Assembly (NCBI GenBank): GCA_947243795.1
Contig: OX365940.1
Span: 868,001-932,000, forward strand
Direction: 5' to 3'
Source of the DNA: Saccharomyces uvarum
Lineage: Eukaryota > Ascomycota > Saccharomycetes > Saccharomycetales > Saccharomycetaceae
DNA length: 64,000 bases
Positions 20,185 through 30,242 of this stretch are shown here, one piece after another. Within the stretch, counting starts at the first letter, position 1. The number at the start of each line of letters is the position of its first letter. Both the position numbers and the translations under genes were made by a program. A model generated the notes under the pieces. It did not search any database, was not told the origin of the DNA, and worked only from the letters and a program-made list of their open reading frames with translations.

Positions 20185-20880
20185 TCATTGTTCTTTTGGT
20201 CTTGTATCGTCTTCGTCTTCATCTTCATCCTCTACCACTTTGTGGGCCTTGTCGTTGAAGATAGCCCTCACGTCGTAATGCTTTTTCCTCAACTCTTCAA
20301 ACTTCTTATGCCTTGCGTCGGAAGAGACCTCGTCATTCTCGTCGTTCATTTCTATATCCGGCTGTTTGTTCTCTTTGATCTCGAATTCTGGTTCTCCTAA
20401 GGACAGATCATCAATATCGTCGTTAGCTACTTGGCCTGTTCCTTTATCGCTAGTATCGTTGTCGTCGTCCTCATCGTCATCCACTTTGTAGTATTCCCCG
20501 TGAGGGTCCACGGCACCTTGGTAGGGGGTTTTGGGCTCGTCTATGTGGATATCCTGAAACTGCTGTTTCGTTATCTCGTTTTCCGCCAAATTCATCTGAT
20601 TCCATTGGACCTGCTCTTCCGGCGTCATTTTGGCCAACATGTCATGCTCATGCTTGAGTGATACTATGTCCTTTGGAAGGGAGCGCTTGGACATCCCAAC
20701 TATGTCTGCCTCCTCTTCTCCGTATCCCAACCCCGGTATATTCCTCTTGTTCGATGTTAATTTAGCATTTTTCTGTGTGTTCTCATAAACCTGTCTTCTG
20801 AACTCTTCAAGCGTTTCAGGATCTTGCTGCGCCAGTTGTTCCGGCGACAAAGCCAGTGGGTTCTTCAATATACCTCCCAT
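20185..20880 (-). CDS. GLC8: GLC8, regulatory subunit of protein phosphatase 1
   Basis: Glc8 is the yeast inhibitor-2 homologue that activates the PP1 catalytic subunit Glc7 and affects glycogen accumulation and chromosome segregation. The 231-residue product (S. cerevisiae 229) is highly charged and probably largely disordered. The conserved GILKNP motif is at residues 3-8. The phosphorylation motif EPKTPYQG carries T118, the residue phosphorylated by Pho85 cyclin-CDK. A KHYDVRAIF element near the C-terminus matches the inhibitor-2 family, and the tail is acidic. It is divergent from ELP6 across a 784-base region with Reb1 and PAC sites. Confidence 0.96.
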   Translation of the reverse strand: MGGILKNPLALSPEQLAQQDPETLEEFRRQVYENTQKNAKLTSNKRNIPGLGYGEEEADIVGMSKRSLPKDIVSLKHEHDMLAKMTPEEQVQWNQMNLAENEITKQQFQDIHIDEPKTPYQGAVDPHGEYYKVDDDEDDDNDTSDKGTGQVANDDIDDLSLGEPEFEIKENKQPDIEMNDENDEVSSDARHKKFEELRKKHYDVRAIFNDKAHKVVEDEDEDEDDTRPKEQ

Positions 20881-21664
20881 TGTGCTGCTGTTTTGTGGTC
20901 TCTGCTGTTACAATACACTTGGAGTGCTGAGTGAGCCTTTTTGATGTTAACCCGTGCTGTTCTAATATTATTCTTTTGGTGGTCTTTTCTCCCTAAAAAA
21001 GGCCTAAGACCCAAGCGCCGCCGGGTAACGGGACCAATTATGGTCCTGTCACTTGGGGAAGTGCTTTGAAGGCATGATAGTAAGCTGAAATGGGACTCAC
21101 TACTACCTAGAATCCGATTTTCCACTGTGTGGCCTCTAGATCTGGTTTTTCTTCGTGATAGACTTGTCTTCTGTCCCTTTCTTTAATTATTTTAGCTTAC
21201 TGGGGTTATTATTAGTTTTGTTTCTTAACACTAGCAAAACATTAAAAAATATATCCACATATGTAAACAAGACTTGAAGGAATGGGAAGTGCTCATCTTT
21301 AAAAGACGCAAGACACACGATCGAGAGAGTTGCCCGTCTCGTTGAGCGTGAATATCCAGTCTTAACTTCTTTACGTCTTACATTTTGTATATTTCTTTAT
21401 GTGCAGCTGGTAGAATACAGATTCCGGGCCAGAAATGGTTGTCACTGGCGTGTAACCAAACTTGTCGACCTACGCCACTGAATATGAGACTGGAAAATGG
21501 CTTTCTTTTACGTTGGTTGGCACACATTAATAGCACCTTTGCATTTTTTCCAAAAGCTAATTAATAGGCGATGAGCAGGACGAAAAATGAAAAAAAAGTA
21601 TGTGCAAAATAAACTTAGTATAGGTAAAATGGAATACCTACATCGACGCAATAGCTAGACAATT
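20881..21664. promoter_or_regulatory. Divergent promoter region GLC8/ELP6
   Basis: This region serves both GLC8 and ELP6. A Reb1 site CGGGTAA is at 21022-21028, about 142 bases before the GLC8 ATG. A PAC element GCGATGAG is at 21568-21575, followed by an A-rich tract, about 90 bases before the ELP6 ATG. No gene was recognised inside. Confidence 0.6.
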
Positions 21665-22489
21665 ATGAGTGGTGTTCAAAGACAAGATTTGGTCTTATTC
21701 AGCGATCAATCAGTCCTTCCTTCTCAGTTTTTTCAGGATAACGATTCTCATAACCTATTCTTTATCACACACCAATCTTCCACCCAACCGCTATGGCTGA
21801 TTAACGCACTAATAGAAGCTCACGTTTTGGGTTCTCCCAGTTCTCTTAACGAGTCTTCTTCGTCGCCCTTATCTTCATCGATTCGATCCCACGTAGTCAT
21901 TGCGTCGTTTATCCACGAGCAAAATCATTTTATAAATTCACTAAACAAGCTGAAAATTGCATCCAACAACTACAAAGTTTTAGATTTCCTATCTGATTTC
22001 GTCATAAAAAACATCCTGAATAAACCCAGAGATAAAATACTAAGCGAGTTGCTAGCAAACTTCACAGCTGCCATTCAAAATGCCCCAGCTAACACCATCG
22101 TTATCATAGAACAACCAGAGCTGCTGTTGTCCCTGATTAATGGCCTCACTTATTCAGAGTTGAACAATAAGTTCATGGTCCCCCTTTTGAAGCAATGCCA
22201 ATTACTAATCATGGTCTCCAATACGGATATTTTCAACATAGACGATTTCGACACTTCCCTTCATTCCTCCAATCTACAGAACTTCTACAAATCATCTTTT
22301 ATCAAATCAATGATCAACTTGAACTTAAACCCTTTGAAAACCGGGTTCGCCAAAGACGTAACCGGTTCCTTGCGTGTCTGTAGAGGTGGTTCGCCCATCG
22401 CACCTTCCTCAAGTACAAATTTACATGTGATAGAGAATGAATACCTCTATCTAAATGAAAAGGAATCAACAAAATTATTTTATCGTTAA
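21665..22489 (+). CDS. ELP6: ELP6, Elongator subunit
   Basis: Elp6 is one of the three RecA-fold subunits (Elp4-Elp5-Elp6) that form the hexameric ring of Elongator, the complex needed for wobble-uridine modification (mcm5/ncm5) of tRNAs. The 274-residue product (S. cerevisiae 273) has the RecA-like alternating beta/alpha pattern. Strands such as NTIVIIEQPELLLSL (about residues 140-155) are followed by LLKQCQLLIMVSNTDIF (about 175-190). As in the known family there is no canonical Walker A P-loop, because Elp4-6 are degenerate RecA ATPases. A PAC element sits 90 bases upstream. Confidence 0.95.
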   Translation: MSGVQRQDLVLFSDQSVLPSQFFQDNDSHNLFFITHQSSTQPLWLINALIEAHVLGSPSSLNESSSSPLSSSIRSHVVIASFIHEQNHFINSLNKLKIASNNYKVLDFLSDFVIKNILNKPRDKILSELLANFTAAIQNAPANTIVIIEQPELLLSLINGLTYSELNNKFMVPLLKQCQLLIMVSNTDIFNIDDFDTSLHSSNLQNFYKSSFIKSMINLNLNPLKTGFAKDVTGSLRVCRGGSPIAPSSSTNLHVIENEYLYLNEKESTKLFYR

Positions 22490-22616
22490 ACAATACAAAA
22501 ACTATACAGGATCTATATTACTTATTCGTATTTCTTTTTGTACGTGCTAAATATAAGTGATATAGAAGAAAAATATATATGATCAAGCTTTATCAAAACA
22601 AACAACTGTGGTCCTT

Positions 22617-24542
22617 TCATCTACTCCTTCTTACCCTTATTATATCATCTAGCTTGAACTCAACTGCACACCTTGTCTTGATCAATGCTAATGCGGGCCA
22701 TGTGCTTCGTTCACCAGATTTTATCCAATATGGAATATTGTTCAATTGACCTTCAATAATCCTTGTTAATGATAAACTCTTCATCCTGGGAACCACAGCT
22801 ATCTCGGTGGCCGATCTAGGTGTCTTCTCATCGATAATTAGTCTCTTTATCATTGAACACAATAACCCTAGATTGTCTAATACTTCCATTCTATGTCGAA
22901 ATTCCATAGTGGCAATATTTTTTAGTTTTCTCTCCAAATGGTATTTGAATTTGAACGCCAATGGTTCCATTTCAGTGAAGTTCAACTGTGGTATACCCAG
23001 TTCTGGGATTATATACTCTGCAGAATCATTAATTGCTGAACTGGGCGGTACTGAGCTCATTGCGGGCTCTGCCTCAAGTTCCTCAACGGTGGGTGCCTTT
23101 ACGGGCGATTGCGATGAGGGCCGATGTGTCATACTTGCCGAAGTGGTTATAGGGGGAATATTGGGATAATGCTTGTAATAGTAGTACTTCGACGTCTTGA
23201 TCTCATGCTTCAAATCATTTACCACCAGTGGTGCCAAATACGGTCTCGCCAAGGAAACAATGAAATTGTTAACATTAAATAATTCTGTCAATCTAGTATA
23301 AGGACTTTCCGTTATACTTGGGTTGGTAGCGTTTTCTGGGGTCAAGAATTTTACCTGCTTATCTTTATTGATGTTAAGAAATGGCTCGATTTCATTTTCC
23401 AAATTCTTACATAATAACGATGTATCTTGCGATATCACCCCTGACCCAAGCGAACATTCAATGGCAGATTTGATCAACACGTTAGGTGTTGTGACATAGT
23501 TTAGCAGATTGGGACATGATTTGTCCGTTGGATGAATAACAATATTAAAGACTTTCCCAGTGATTTGATAAACTTCTTCAAAAGTTTTCTCCTTAACGAT
23601 ATATTTCATGACAAACCGGATAAAAAGATAAACGTCTTGAGAGTAGCCGTGATGTATCAAGTTCTGGATCAAGGTCCCTAGATTTAAATGTTGCTCCAGG
23701 TTACCGTAGCCGCAGCTTTTCAACAGCTCCACATCATTCTTGATAATATTTAAGAGATTGTCATCTGTCAATAGCTGCTTTAATTGCTCGTTGGACAAGC
23801 AACCAAACAAACTGGCAACGCACGCGCCCATGGAACTACCGCTTATGATATTAGGCATCAGGTCCTGCAACAGTAAACCCTTAATCACACCCAGGTGGAA
23901 TAACCCGAATAGCGAGCCACCTTGCAAGATCAAAGCCGTGGTACCCAATGACAACTTACATCTTTGGAAAAAGGACGTCGGTGTTAAAGTTTGGATGTTC
24001 AGCATGTCTAAGCCTTCAAGTATTCTGGTCAAGTATTGCTCGATGAGCAGTTTGGTACCCATCAAAGATTTCGTGAACAACTTCTTATCTCCAATACCAG
24101 CGAAGTTCCTCAACATACAGGGTCCCGTGGTCGAGAACTTCTCCTTGACTATATCGAAATTTTCCTCTCTTAACGTATTTTCCAGTATGGTGTACTGTTC
24201 GATGACAGAATTGAAGTCGTATCTTCTGGAAAAGAAATTCCGTCGCCATAGGTTCGCACCTGTTATTTCATCCACTACTGACGCTTGCTGGCACCACATC
24301 TGGTACGTATCACACTCGTCCAGCTTCTTGATAGCCTCATAGTAGATGACTCTCGAGTGCGGCCTGACATAGTTAATCAGCTTCTGGATCCAAAAGAAGT
24401 AGATATCGGTGATAACATGTAAGATTTCCCATACAAAGGGAGGTATATGGTCCAGCGTGGCATACACTATATACAGTATCCAGTTCTTCAACAGGCTCGG
24501 TATCACAGCAAATACCTTGTATTCCTGTTTTGCTTCCTTCAT
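22617..24542 (-). CDS. TGL3: TGL3, lipid-droplet triacylglycerol lipase and LPE acyltransferase
   Basis: Tgl3 is the main triacylglycerol lipase on yeast lipid droplets and also acylates lysophosphatidylethanolamine. The 641-residue protein (S. cerevisiae 642) has hydrophobic segments near residues 20-60. The patatin domain starts around residue 200. The oxyanion-type glycine run is at LQGGSLFG (about 206-213). The lipase motif G-S-S-M-G is at residues 235-239 with S237 as nucleophile. The acyltransferase motif H298-x4-D303 (HGYSQD) is intact. A Pro/Ser-rich low-complexity stretch lies at about 470-510. It is divergent from PRE5. No damage is seen. Confidence 0.96.
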   Translation of the reverse strand: MKEAKQEYKVFAVIPSLLKNWILYIVYATLDHIPPFVWEILHVITDIYFFWIQKLINYVRPHSRVIYYEAIKKLDECDTYQMWCQQASVVDEITGANLWRRNFFSRRYDFNSVIEQYTILENTLREENFDIVKEKFSTTGPCMLRNFAGIGDKKLFTKSLMGTKLLIEQYLTRILEGLDMLNIQTLTPTSFFQRCKLSLGTTALILQGGSLFGLFHLGVIKGLLLQDLMPNIISGSSMGACVASLFGCLSNEQLKQLLTDDNLLNIIKNDVELLKSCGYGNLEQHLNLGTLIQNLIHHGYSQDVYLFIRFVMKYIVKEKTFEEVYQITGKVFNIVIHPTDKSCPNLLNYVTTPNVLIKSAIECSLGSGVISQDTSLLCKNLENEIEPFLNINKDKQVKFLTPENATNPSITESPYTRLTELFNVNNFIVSLARPYLAPLVVNDLKHEIKTSKYYYYKHYPNIPPITTSASMTHRPSSQSPVKAPTVEELEAEPAMSSVPPSSAINDSAEYIIPELGIPQLNFTEMEPLAFKFKYHLERKLKNIATMEFRHRMEVLDNLGLLCSMIKRLIIDEKTPRSATEIAVVPRMKSLSLTRIIEGQLNNIPYWIKSGERSTWPALALIKTRCAVEFKLDDIIRVRRSR

Positions 24543-24796
24543 ACTTGATGATGACTCGAAGAGGTGGTACCTGCGTGAGTTTACTCAATATCATCTCGTC
24601 ATTACATCTATCTAGTCTGCATTAATTCCTATTATTGTACTCAAAAAGAAACAAAAAGGAAAGAAAAAAAGGGTTGGGGCTAGCAATTTAGCCCTAGATA
24701 TTGTATTTTTCAAACGCACAGACCTAAATTATTGAGGGACAAACCCTTTTAAAAAAGTACAATAACCCTAGGAAATAGAGATAGCCCTATCCTAGA

Positions 24797-24804
24797 GTGG
24801 CAAA
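24797..24804 (+). promoter_or_regulatory. PACE-like Rpn4 site before PRE5
   Basis: AGTGGCAAA (core GTGGCAAA at 24797-24804) matches eight of nine positions of the proteasome-associated control element GGTGGCAAA bound by Rpn4. It lies about 150 bases upstream of the PRE5 ATG in the 407-base TGL3/PRE5 divergent promoter, which otherwise holds only A/T tracts. Confidence 0.65.
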
Positions 24805-24949
24805 ATTAAAAATCCAAAAAATATCGCCAGAGGATAAAAGAACAAGATATTAATGTATTTGGGTGGTGGTAGTAGTGTTTTAATTGGTATGGTTAATTGA
24901 AGGAACAAGAACGCATTGAACCAGGACTTTATAAATACACTTATCCAGC

Positions 24950-25654
24950 ATGTTCAGAAACAATTACGACGGGGACACAGTTACTTTTTCTCCTACAGGC
25001 CGTCTTTTCCAAGTGGAGTACGCCTTGGAGGCTATTAAACAAGGGAGCGTCACTGTGGGCCTACGTTCGAACACTCATGCTGTCTTAGTCGCGTTGAAAA
25101 GAAACGCAGACGAATTGTCCTCATTCCAGAAGAAGATCATCAAGTGTGACGAGCACATGGGGCTGTCGTTGGCTGGGTTGGCTCCAGACGCCAGAGTCCT
25201 AAGTAATTACTTGAGACAGCAATGCAACTATTCGAGCTTAGTCTTCAACAGGAAGCTCGCCGTCGAGAGAGCAGGCCACTTGCTTTGTGATAAAGCGCAA
25301 AAGAACACACAGTCCTACGGGGGCAGACCCTACGGTGTTGGGTTGTTGATCATCGGATATGACAAGAGCGGTGCTCATCTTCTAGAATTTCAACCCTCCG
25401 GGAACGTCATGGAACTATACGGTACCGCGATTGGTGCAAGAAGCCAGGGGGCAAAGACCTATCTAGAGAGAACTCTGGAAACGTTCATAAAAATTGACGG
25501 GAACCCAGACGAGCTGATTAAAGCCGGTGTGGAGGCCATCAGTCAGTCACTAAGGGATGAATCCTTGACAGTAGACAACCTCTCGATTGCCATTGTGGGC
25601 GAGGATATGCCCTTCACGCTTTATGACGGAGAGGCCGTTGCTAAATACATTTAA
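24950..25654 (+). CDS. PRE5: PRE5, 20S proteasome alpha6 subunit
   Basis: Pre5 is the alpha6 subunit of the outer ring of the 20S proteasome. The 234-residue product has the S. cerevisiae length. The N-terminus carries the alpha-subunit signature: YDGDTVTFSPTGRLFQVEYA (residues 6-25), including the YD and FSPxGR elements that form the gate region and the H0 helix. The rest shows the Ntn-hydrolase fold pattern (SVTVGLRSNTHAVL, GLSLAGLAPDARVL, YGVGLLIIGYD). Alpha subunits lack the catalytic N-terminal Thr, as here. The upstream PACE-like site fits Rpn4 control. Confidence 0.98.
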   Translation: MFRNNYDGDTVTFSPTGRLFQVEYALEAIKQGSVTVGLRSNTHAVLVALKRNADELSSFQKKIIKCDEHMGLSLAGLAPDARVLSNYLRQQCNYSSLVFNRKLAVERAGHLLCDKAQKNTQSYGGRPYGVGLLIIGYDKSGAHLLEFQPSGNVMELYGTAIGARSQGAKTYLERTLETFIKIDGNPDELIKAGVEAISQSLRDESLTVDNLSIAIVGEDMPFTLYDGEAVAKYI

Positions 25655-26021
25655 TTTATATACAACCCCCCCGGAAATCAAACCATAACAAGACAAGAAC
25701 CACGGCCGCAGTAGAGCATTGTACATACGAAATAGAATAGCTAAGTACATACTCTCCCTTCTCTTAAACAGCGTGCACTTCATAGCGTTTAAGTAATATC
25801 CTAGCAATAACACCGCTTAATTCCGCCTGCCGCCAGGAAATAACCGGAGATGTACCCCCCGTTGAAATTTCACTACGACTGTGTATCACATACGCATGTA
25901 TTCATATATAAAGGGATAAACTGGACGTGGATAAGCTTTCGTGAGAGCTTTGATTTGACAGATTGACTAGATCAGTACCAATTCCTCAGTTTTAAAACCC
26001 ACAAAAAAATAACAAAGAAAT
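25655..26021. other. PRE5 3' end and YMR315W promoter
   Basis: A 367-base tandem intergenic region holds a TATA-like TATATAAAG around 25905-25913, about 110 bases before the YMR315W ATG. I looked for Stb5 sites (CGGNSTA), because the S. cerevisiae gene is an Stb5 target, and found only partial matches near 25818-25850. No gene is seen. Confidence 0.45.
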
Positions 26022-27071
26022 ATGTCCCCATTGAACGTCGGTATTGTTGGTACAGGTATTTTTGCTAAAGATAGACATTTGCCATCCTATCAGGAATTTC
26101 CTGATGAATTCAAAGTCGTTGCTGCCTTCAACAGACATAAAGCCAAGGCTGTGGATTTTGGAAAAATTGCTAACATCCCTGAAGACAAAATTTACGACAA
26201 CTTGGACGAAATTTTGAATGACCCGCATGTGGACTACATAGACGCTTTACTACCTGCTCAATTTAATGCCGGTATTGTTGAAAAGGCCATCAAGGCAGGC
26301 AAGCCTGTTCTTTTGGAAAAACCAATTGCCGCTAATTTAGAACAAGCAAAAGAGATTGTCAAGTTGGCAGACTCCACCCCCCTACCTGTCGGTGTGGCTG
26401 AAAATTGGTTATATCTATCGTGTATCAAAACTGCCAAGGAACAGATCGAGAAAATTGGGCCTGTCGTAGCGTTCACTCACAATTCGACTGGCCCTTTCGT
26501 CACTGAGAATAAGTATTTGGCCACCACTTGGAGACAGAAACCGCAACACATCGGCGGATTTTTATCCGACGGTGGTGTCCATCAATTGGCCCTCGTCATT
26601 TCCCTACTGGGTGAATTTGGGTCTGTTTCTGCGTTGACCAGACAAGTACGTGAACGTTCTGGTGCTGATGATATCGTCTTTGCTACCGTTCAGTTAAAGG
26701 ATGCAGACGTAATCGGAAGTTTCACTTATGGTTCTGCTTTTGGTGCCACTGAGAAATCGGTTTTCTTAAAAGTGTATGGTAAAAATGGTACTGTTACGGT
26801 CGACTTGTCAGAAAAGAATAACCCTGTTGTCAAAGTCAAATTAGGCGGTTCAGCTGAAGATAATGGCAAAGAACAAATCTTAAAAGTCGGCGATGACGAA
26901 AGTTTCGGTGTTAACGCTGAATTTTTAAATTTCCACGAAGCTGTCAGCAAGAAGGACAAGTCGTTATACCTGGGTACGCCAAGAATTGCCTTCCATCACT
27001 TGGCCTGCGTTGATGCATTCTTGAAATCTTCTGCCAAGAATGGCGACCACGTTAAAATTGAGCAGCCATAA
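26022..27071 (+). CDS. YMR315W: YMR315W, NADP-dependent GFO/IDH/MocA-type oxidoreductase
   Basis: The product is a cytosolic oxidoreductase of the glucose-fructose oxidoreductase / inositol dehydrogenase family. The S. cerevisiae protein has NADP(H) activity and is induced under NADPH demand. Length is 349 residues, as in S. cerevisiae. The N-terminal Rossmann fold starts GIVGTGIFAKDRH (about residues 7-19). The family's conserved EKP triad is in VLLEKPIAAN (about 97-106), with the catalytic-type Lys. The C-terminal beta-sheet domain contains HIGGFLSDGGVHQLAL (about 176-191) with the conserved Asp and His of the active site. No damage is seen. Confidence 0.95.
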   Translation: MSPLNVGIVGTGIFAKDRHLPSYQEFPDEFKVVAAFNRHKAKAVDFGKIANIPEDKIYDNLDEILNDPHVDYIDALLPAQFNAGIVEKAIKAGKPVLLEKPIAANLEQAKEIVKLADSTPLPVGVAENWLYLSCIKTAKEQIEKIGPVVAFTHNSTGPFVTENKYLATTWRQKPQHIGGFLSDGGVHQLALVISLLGEFGSVSALTRQVRERSGADDIVFATVQLKDADVIGSFTYGSAFGATEKSVFLKVYGKNGTVTVDLSEKNNPVVKVKLGGSAEDNGKEQILKVGDDESFGVNAEFLNFHEAVSKKDKSLYLGTPRIAFHHLACVDAFLKSSAKNGDHVKIEQP

Positions 27072-29348
27072 TTACTTTACCATATAACGCTTTGATATGT
27101 TTGATACGCAGATGTATATACATACATATAGACATTGGTTAAATGATACAGATAAAAAATATACAGAGGTATCTGGGATACTTATTGTTCCTAGTGGAGG
27201 GCTTTGCTAATTCACAATTTCCCGGATTATAGCTATAACTAAGATTAAAAACTACATATACAGGGGCATAGAAAACAGCTGTAAAAAGAGTGGCGACGGA
27301 GAGGAGCTATCAAAAGGAAAGACAACACAAAAGAATTCACGTAATCATTCACATTTTAAAAATTGCTATAGCGTTCGGCTCCATATTGCACTTACCAAAG
27401 CCATCGCCTAGTACCATGTTTTCACCTTAATTCTACACACGATTAAAAACCACTAGAAAAATCATTAAACATATACTCCGAACACAAGCTACCTTTGTCC
27501 ATAATACAATACAGTTTCTGTGAAGCTTCTATATTGCAATCGACCGTATTATGAATATTATTAAGAGAAAACTATTATTATTACTCTTAGAGTGCAGATT
27601 GTTTCGTATATTATAGAACTGTGAGTCTTTTCTGCTCAGAAAATTGCCACTGTTCTTGAGCCTCCCTCCTCCGTTCACCGTTGGCATGCTCGAATTTATA
27701 GTAAAGTCTATATGGTTCTTTAGATTGTATCTTCTAGGTGCCATATTAGATGTTTATTTCCGCTAGGCATATATATATATATATATATATACCCAAAGAG
27801 GTAACATTGAGTATATCAGTACTTGGGCTGACATTTTTGCCGTCATGATCATATCTTTAAGTCCTATAACCCCCACGTTACAGACTTTTCTTAAAGCCAT
27901 TAATGGTCCGGAGGTAGTTGTAATGATAATACTATTTTAGAATTGCAGAGGGCTAAGGTCGAACCCGCAGCTGATGTTGGCAGCCGAACAGGAACAATAG
28001 TAGGAGCAAGTGATTTAACGGAAGACCTTTGAGTCACAAACTCACTTTTCGAAGATTTCGTATTTTCCTCAAATTGAATTACCACTAAAAATGCATCTGT
28101 AAATTGTTGTCGACAGCATATCACACACTCTTCTCATAATTATTTTCACTAAAAAATTCATCAACATTTGGTTGAAGAACCAAGACCTTTGCGCATGGTA
28201 TAGGGGGAGACACACCAGCCACTCGAGGTGTGGAATGTTCGCTACTGTAGAGCCTGGAGAAGGAGACTAATTGGACAGCATTACCGTGCACAGCAGAAAA
28301 CGAGGTTAAAGTAGGCGAGAGCACCGTTGTAGCATTTGTGAGATGTTAAGCAACTGGTATTTCAATTACAGGTTGAGTTGCTGCACTGGACAGTTCATCA
28401 ACAGCGAGCATTAGATTATTTTTCTCTATTCCCTCTTCCAAAGTGGTTACCATAGACGCCAATCCACCATAGCTTCTTTCGCATTTACTGACTGTTGCAA
28501 CGTATCTATCAGAACAGACTTTTCTGGATCAAAGCGATAATGGCGAAAATCCTTAATAAGTCTAGAGAAGCCATGCAGACAACCATCGTGGAGGGAACCT
28601 TGGATAACCTTTACTTAGAAGGATTCTCGAACGTAGGCCACTCATCGTGCTGATCCACACTCAGCGCAGACTTATAGACGATGCATATAGAACTGTACAA
28701 CCGCGTACAAGCCCATTAAATCGTTTTATATCACCTGAAGCTCATTGTGACCAATTAGTATTCTTTTTAGACGCGTATTTGCAGGCTTGCCTTGCCTAAA
28801 TAATCCCCCCGAAAGTTTATCTCTTAGCACATGAAGTGGGCAGTCGCTCATTGAAGGCTCTTTTCACAACGTGACAAGCGATCCTATACTGTTCACTACA
28901 TATAAAGTGTACATGACCAGTAACAGATGGCGTTGGCTATCTAACTAGATTAGTCTGGCTCCTTCTGATAAGTGCCTATAATTTATTAGGGTTCTACCTT
29001 CTTCGTGATCTAAAAACAGGGCGCATATCCTTGGCGCAGGCAGGGCGCAGAGGGACCCTTTCAGAACATCTCACATTCTTTCCTGTGTATAGAGAAATAA
29101 AAATAAAAATATAAACAAGGCACAGACTTTCCCGTTTTTACTGCGTAAAATACTCTTTAGATGCAAGAAAACCAAAAACAAATAGCAAGCTAATTACATG
29201 GTTAGAAGAAAAATATACTATGAATATACTAAGTTCATTTTTACTGAAGAAAGTAACTGATGGGTTTAAAGATGAGCAAGGATTAAAGATCGAGATGACA
29301 AATAAGAAATATATTCCGAAGTGATTAAATTTTAATAGGGAAAGAAGA
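27072..29348. other. Long intergenic region YMR315W to DIA1
   Basis: This 2.3-kb stretch holds no convincing gene. Several short minus-strand frames occur (27529-27744, 27900-28124, 28121-28324) but show no family resemblance. S. cerevisiae likewise has only very small or dubious ORFs here. An AT dinucleotide tract lies at 27769-27791. The right part should contain the DIA1 promoter. No tRNA or LTR was recognised. Confidence 0.55.
27769..27791. repeat. (AT)n dinucleotide tract
   Basis: A perfect alternating AT run of 23 bases lies in the non-coding stretch before DIA1. Such tracts are common, length-variable sites in yeast. Confidence 0.9.
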
Positions 29349-30242
29349 ATGCCCATTGCACAAGTAACCGGTGAGGATGGGGTTTTCATATTTCCATCTC
29401 AGCAATCTTATGAAAATTTCGAATACTCCAAGAAAAAATTGTTTGAAATGGGAATGGGCCCGGATGGGATCGGTATTCCATTACTCCAAATCATCGATTG
29501 TACTCCAGCGTCCTCTAAAACAAGTCGCCACAAGAGCAAGGCTAAAAACGTGCCGTACTATAAGATATTCAAATTCATTTTAAAGACCGCAGATGAGCCT
29601 CCACCTTACGCTGTAACGAAAATCGTTTCCTCAAATAACGGGTTGATCTTGTACAAAGTGCCCCTATATGACATCTACAAAAATAGCACCACAAAAACTT
29701 CGACTTACAGATTTGTTGGGACTATACCTATTGAATCAAAATTACTAGATATGGCTAATCGAGACTCATACAGAGATTTGGACACTAGAGTTAATAATTC
29801 GAATCTAATGTGAAAAGTTTCATATTCACCCGTTGTCACCAATGTCCATTACAGGTTGAATTTACTGACTAATCACGAACTCAACCTTTTAGACGAAGAT
29901 GTGATCCGAATCGCCAAAAATAGAATGATCATTGATCGAAGCCGTCAAAACGGATACAGATTTGTGGTTGCTCATTATACTAGGGAATTTAGCGCTTCCG
30001 TATTCAAAAAGGTTTCTCAAGAGGCTCACTTAATTATTGGTGAGCGCAGCACTGACCAAAGATCATTCGGCTTGAATAAAATTCCCGAATTAACAGAAGA
30101 ACTTGGACGTCAAAGTTTACTCATCCATTACATGGAATACATGAACCGAAAAAGTCGAGACGCACTTAGAAGAGTAGAAAGACGGCGAAGCCTACATTCT
30201 ACGAATACTGCGGATTCCACGAACATACTGAATGGCTTTTAG
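29349..30242 (+). pseudogene. DIA1: DIA1, reading frame interrupted by one in-frame TGA
   Basis: Position between YMR315W and YMR317W, and strand, identify this as DIA1, a protein of unknown biochemical function linked in S. cerevisiae to invasive growth. The ATG at 29349 opens 154 codons (MPIAQVTGEDGVF...) ending in a TGA at 29811-29813. The same frame then continues without further stops for 142 codons to 30242 (KVSYSPVVTNVHYRLN... to ILNGF). The two halves share one frame, so a single nonsense change rather than an indel explains the break. The combined frame is 297 codons, near the S. cerevisiae size as I recall it. It may be a young pseudogene, a read-through product, a truncated functional protein or a sequencing error. 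Confidence 0.75.

Noticed and set aside
27529-28324. Three short minus-strand frames between YMR315W and DIA1
   Set aside because: Short, partly low complexity, and not recognised. They fall in a region with no known conserved genes.
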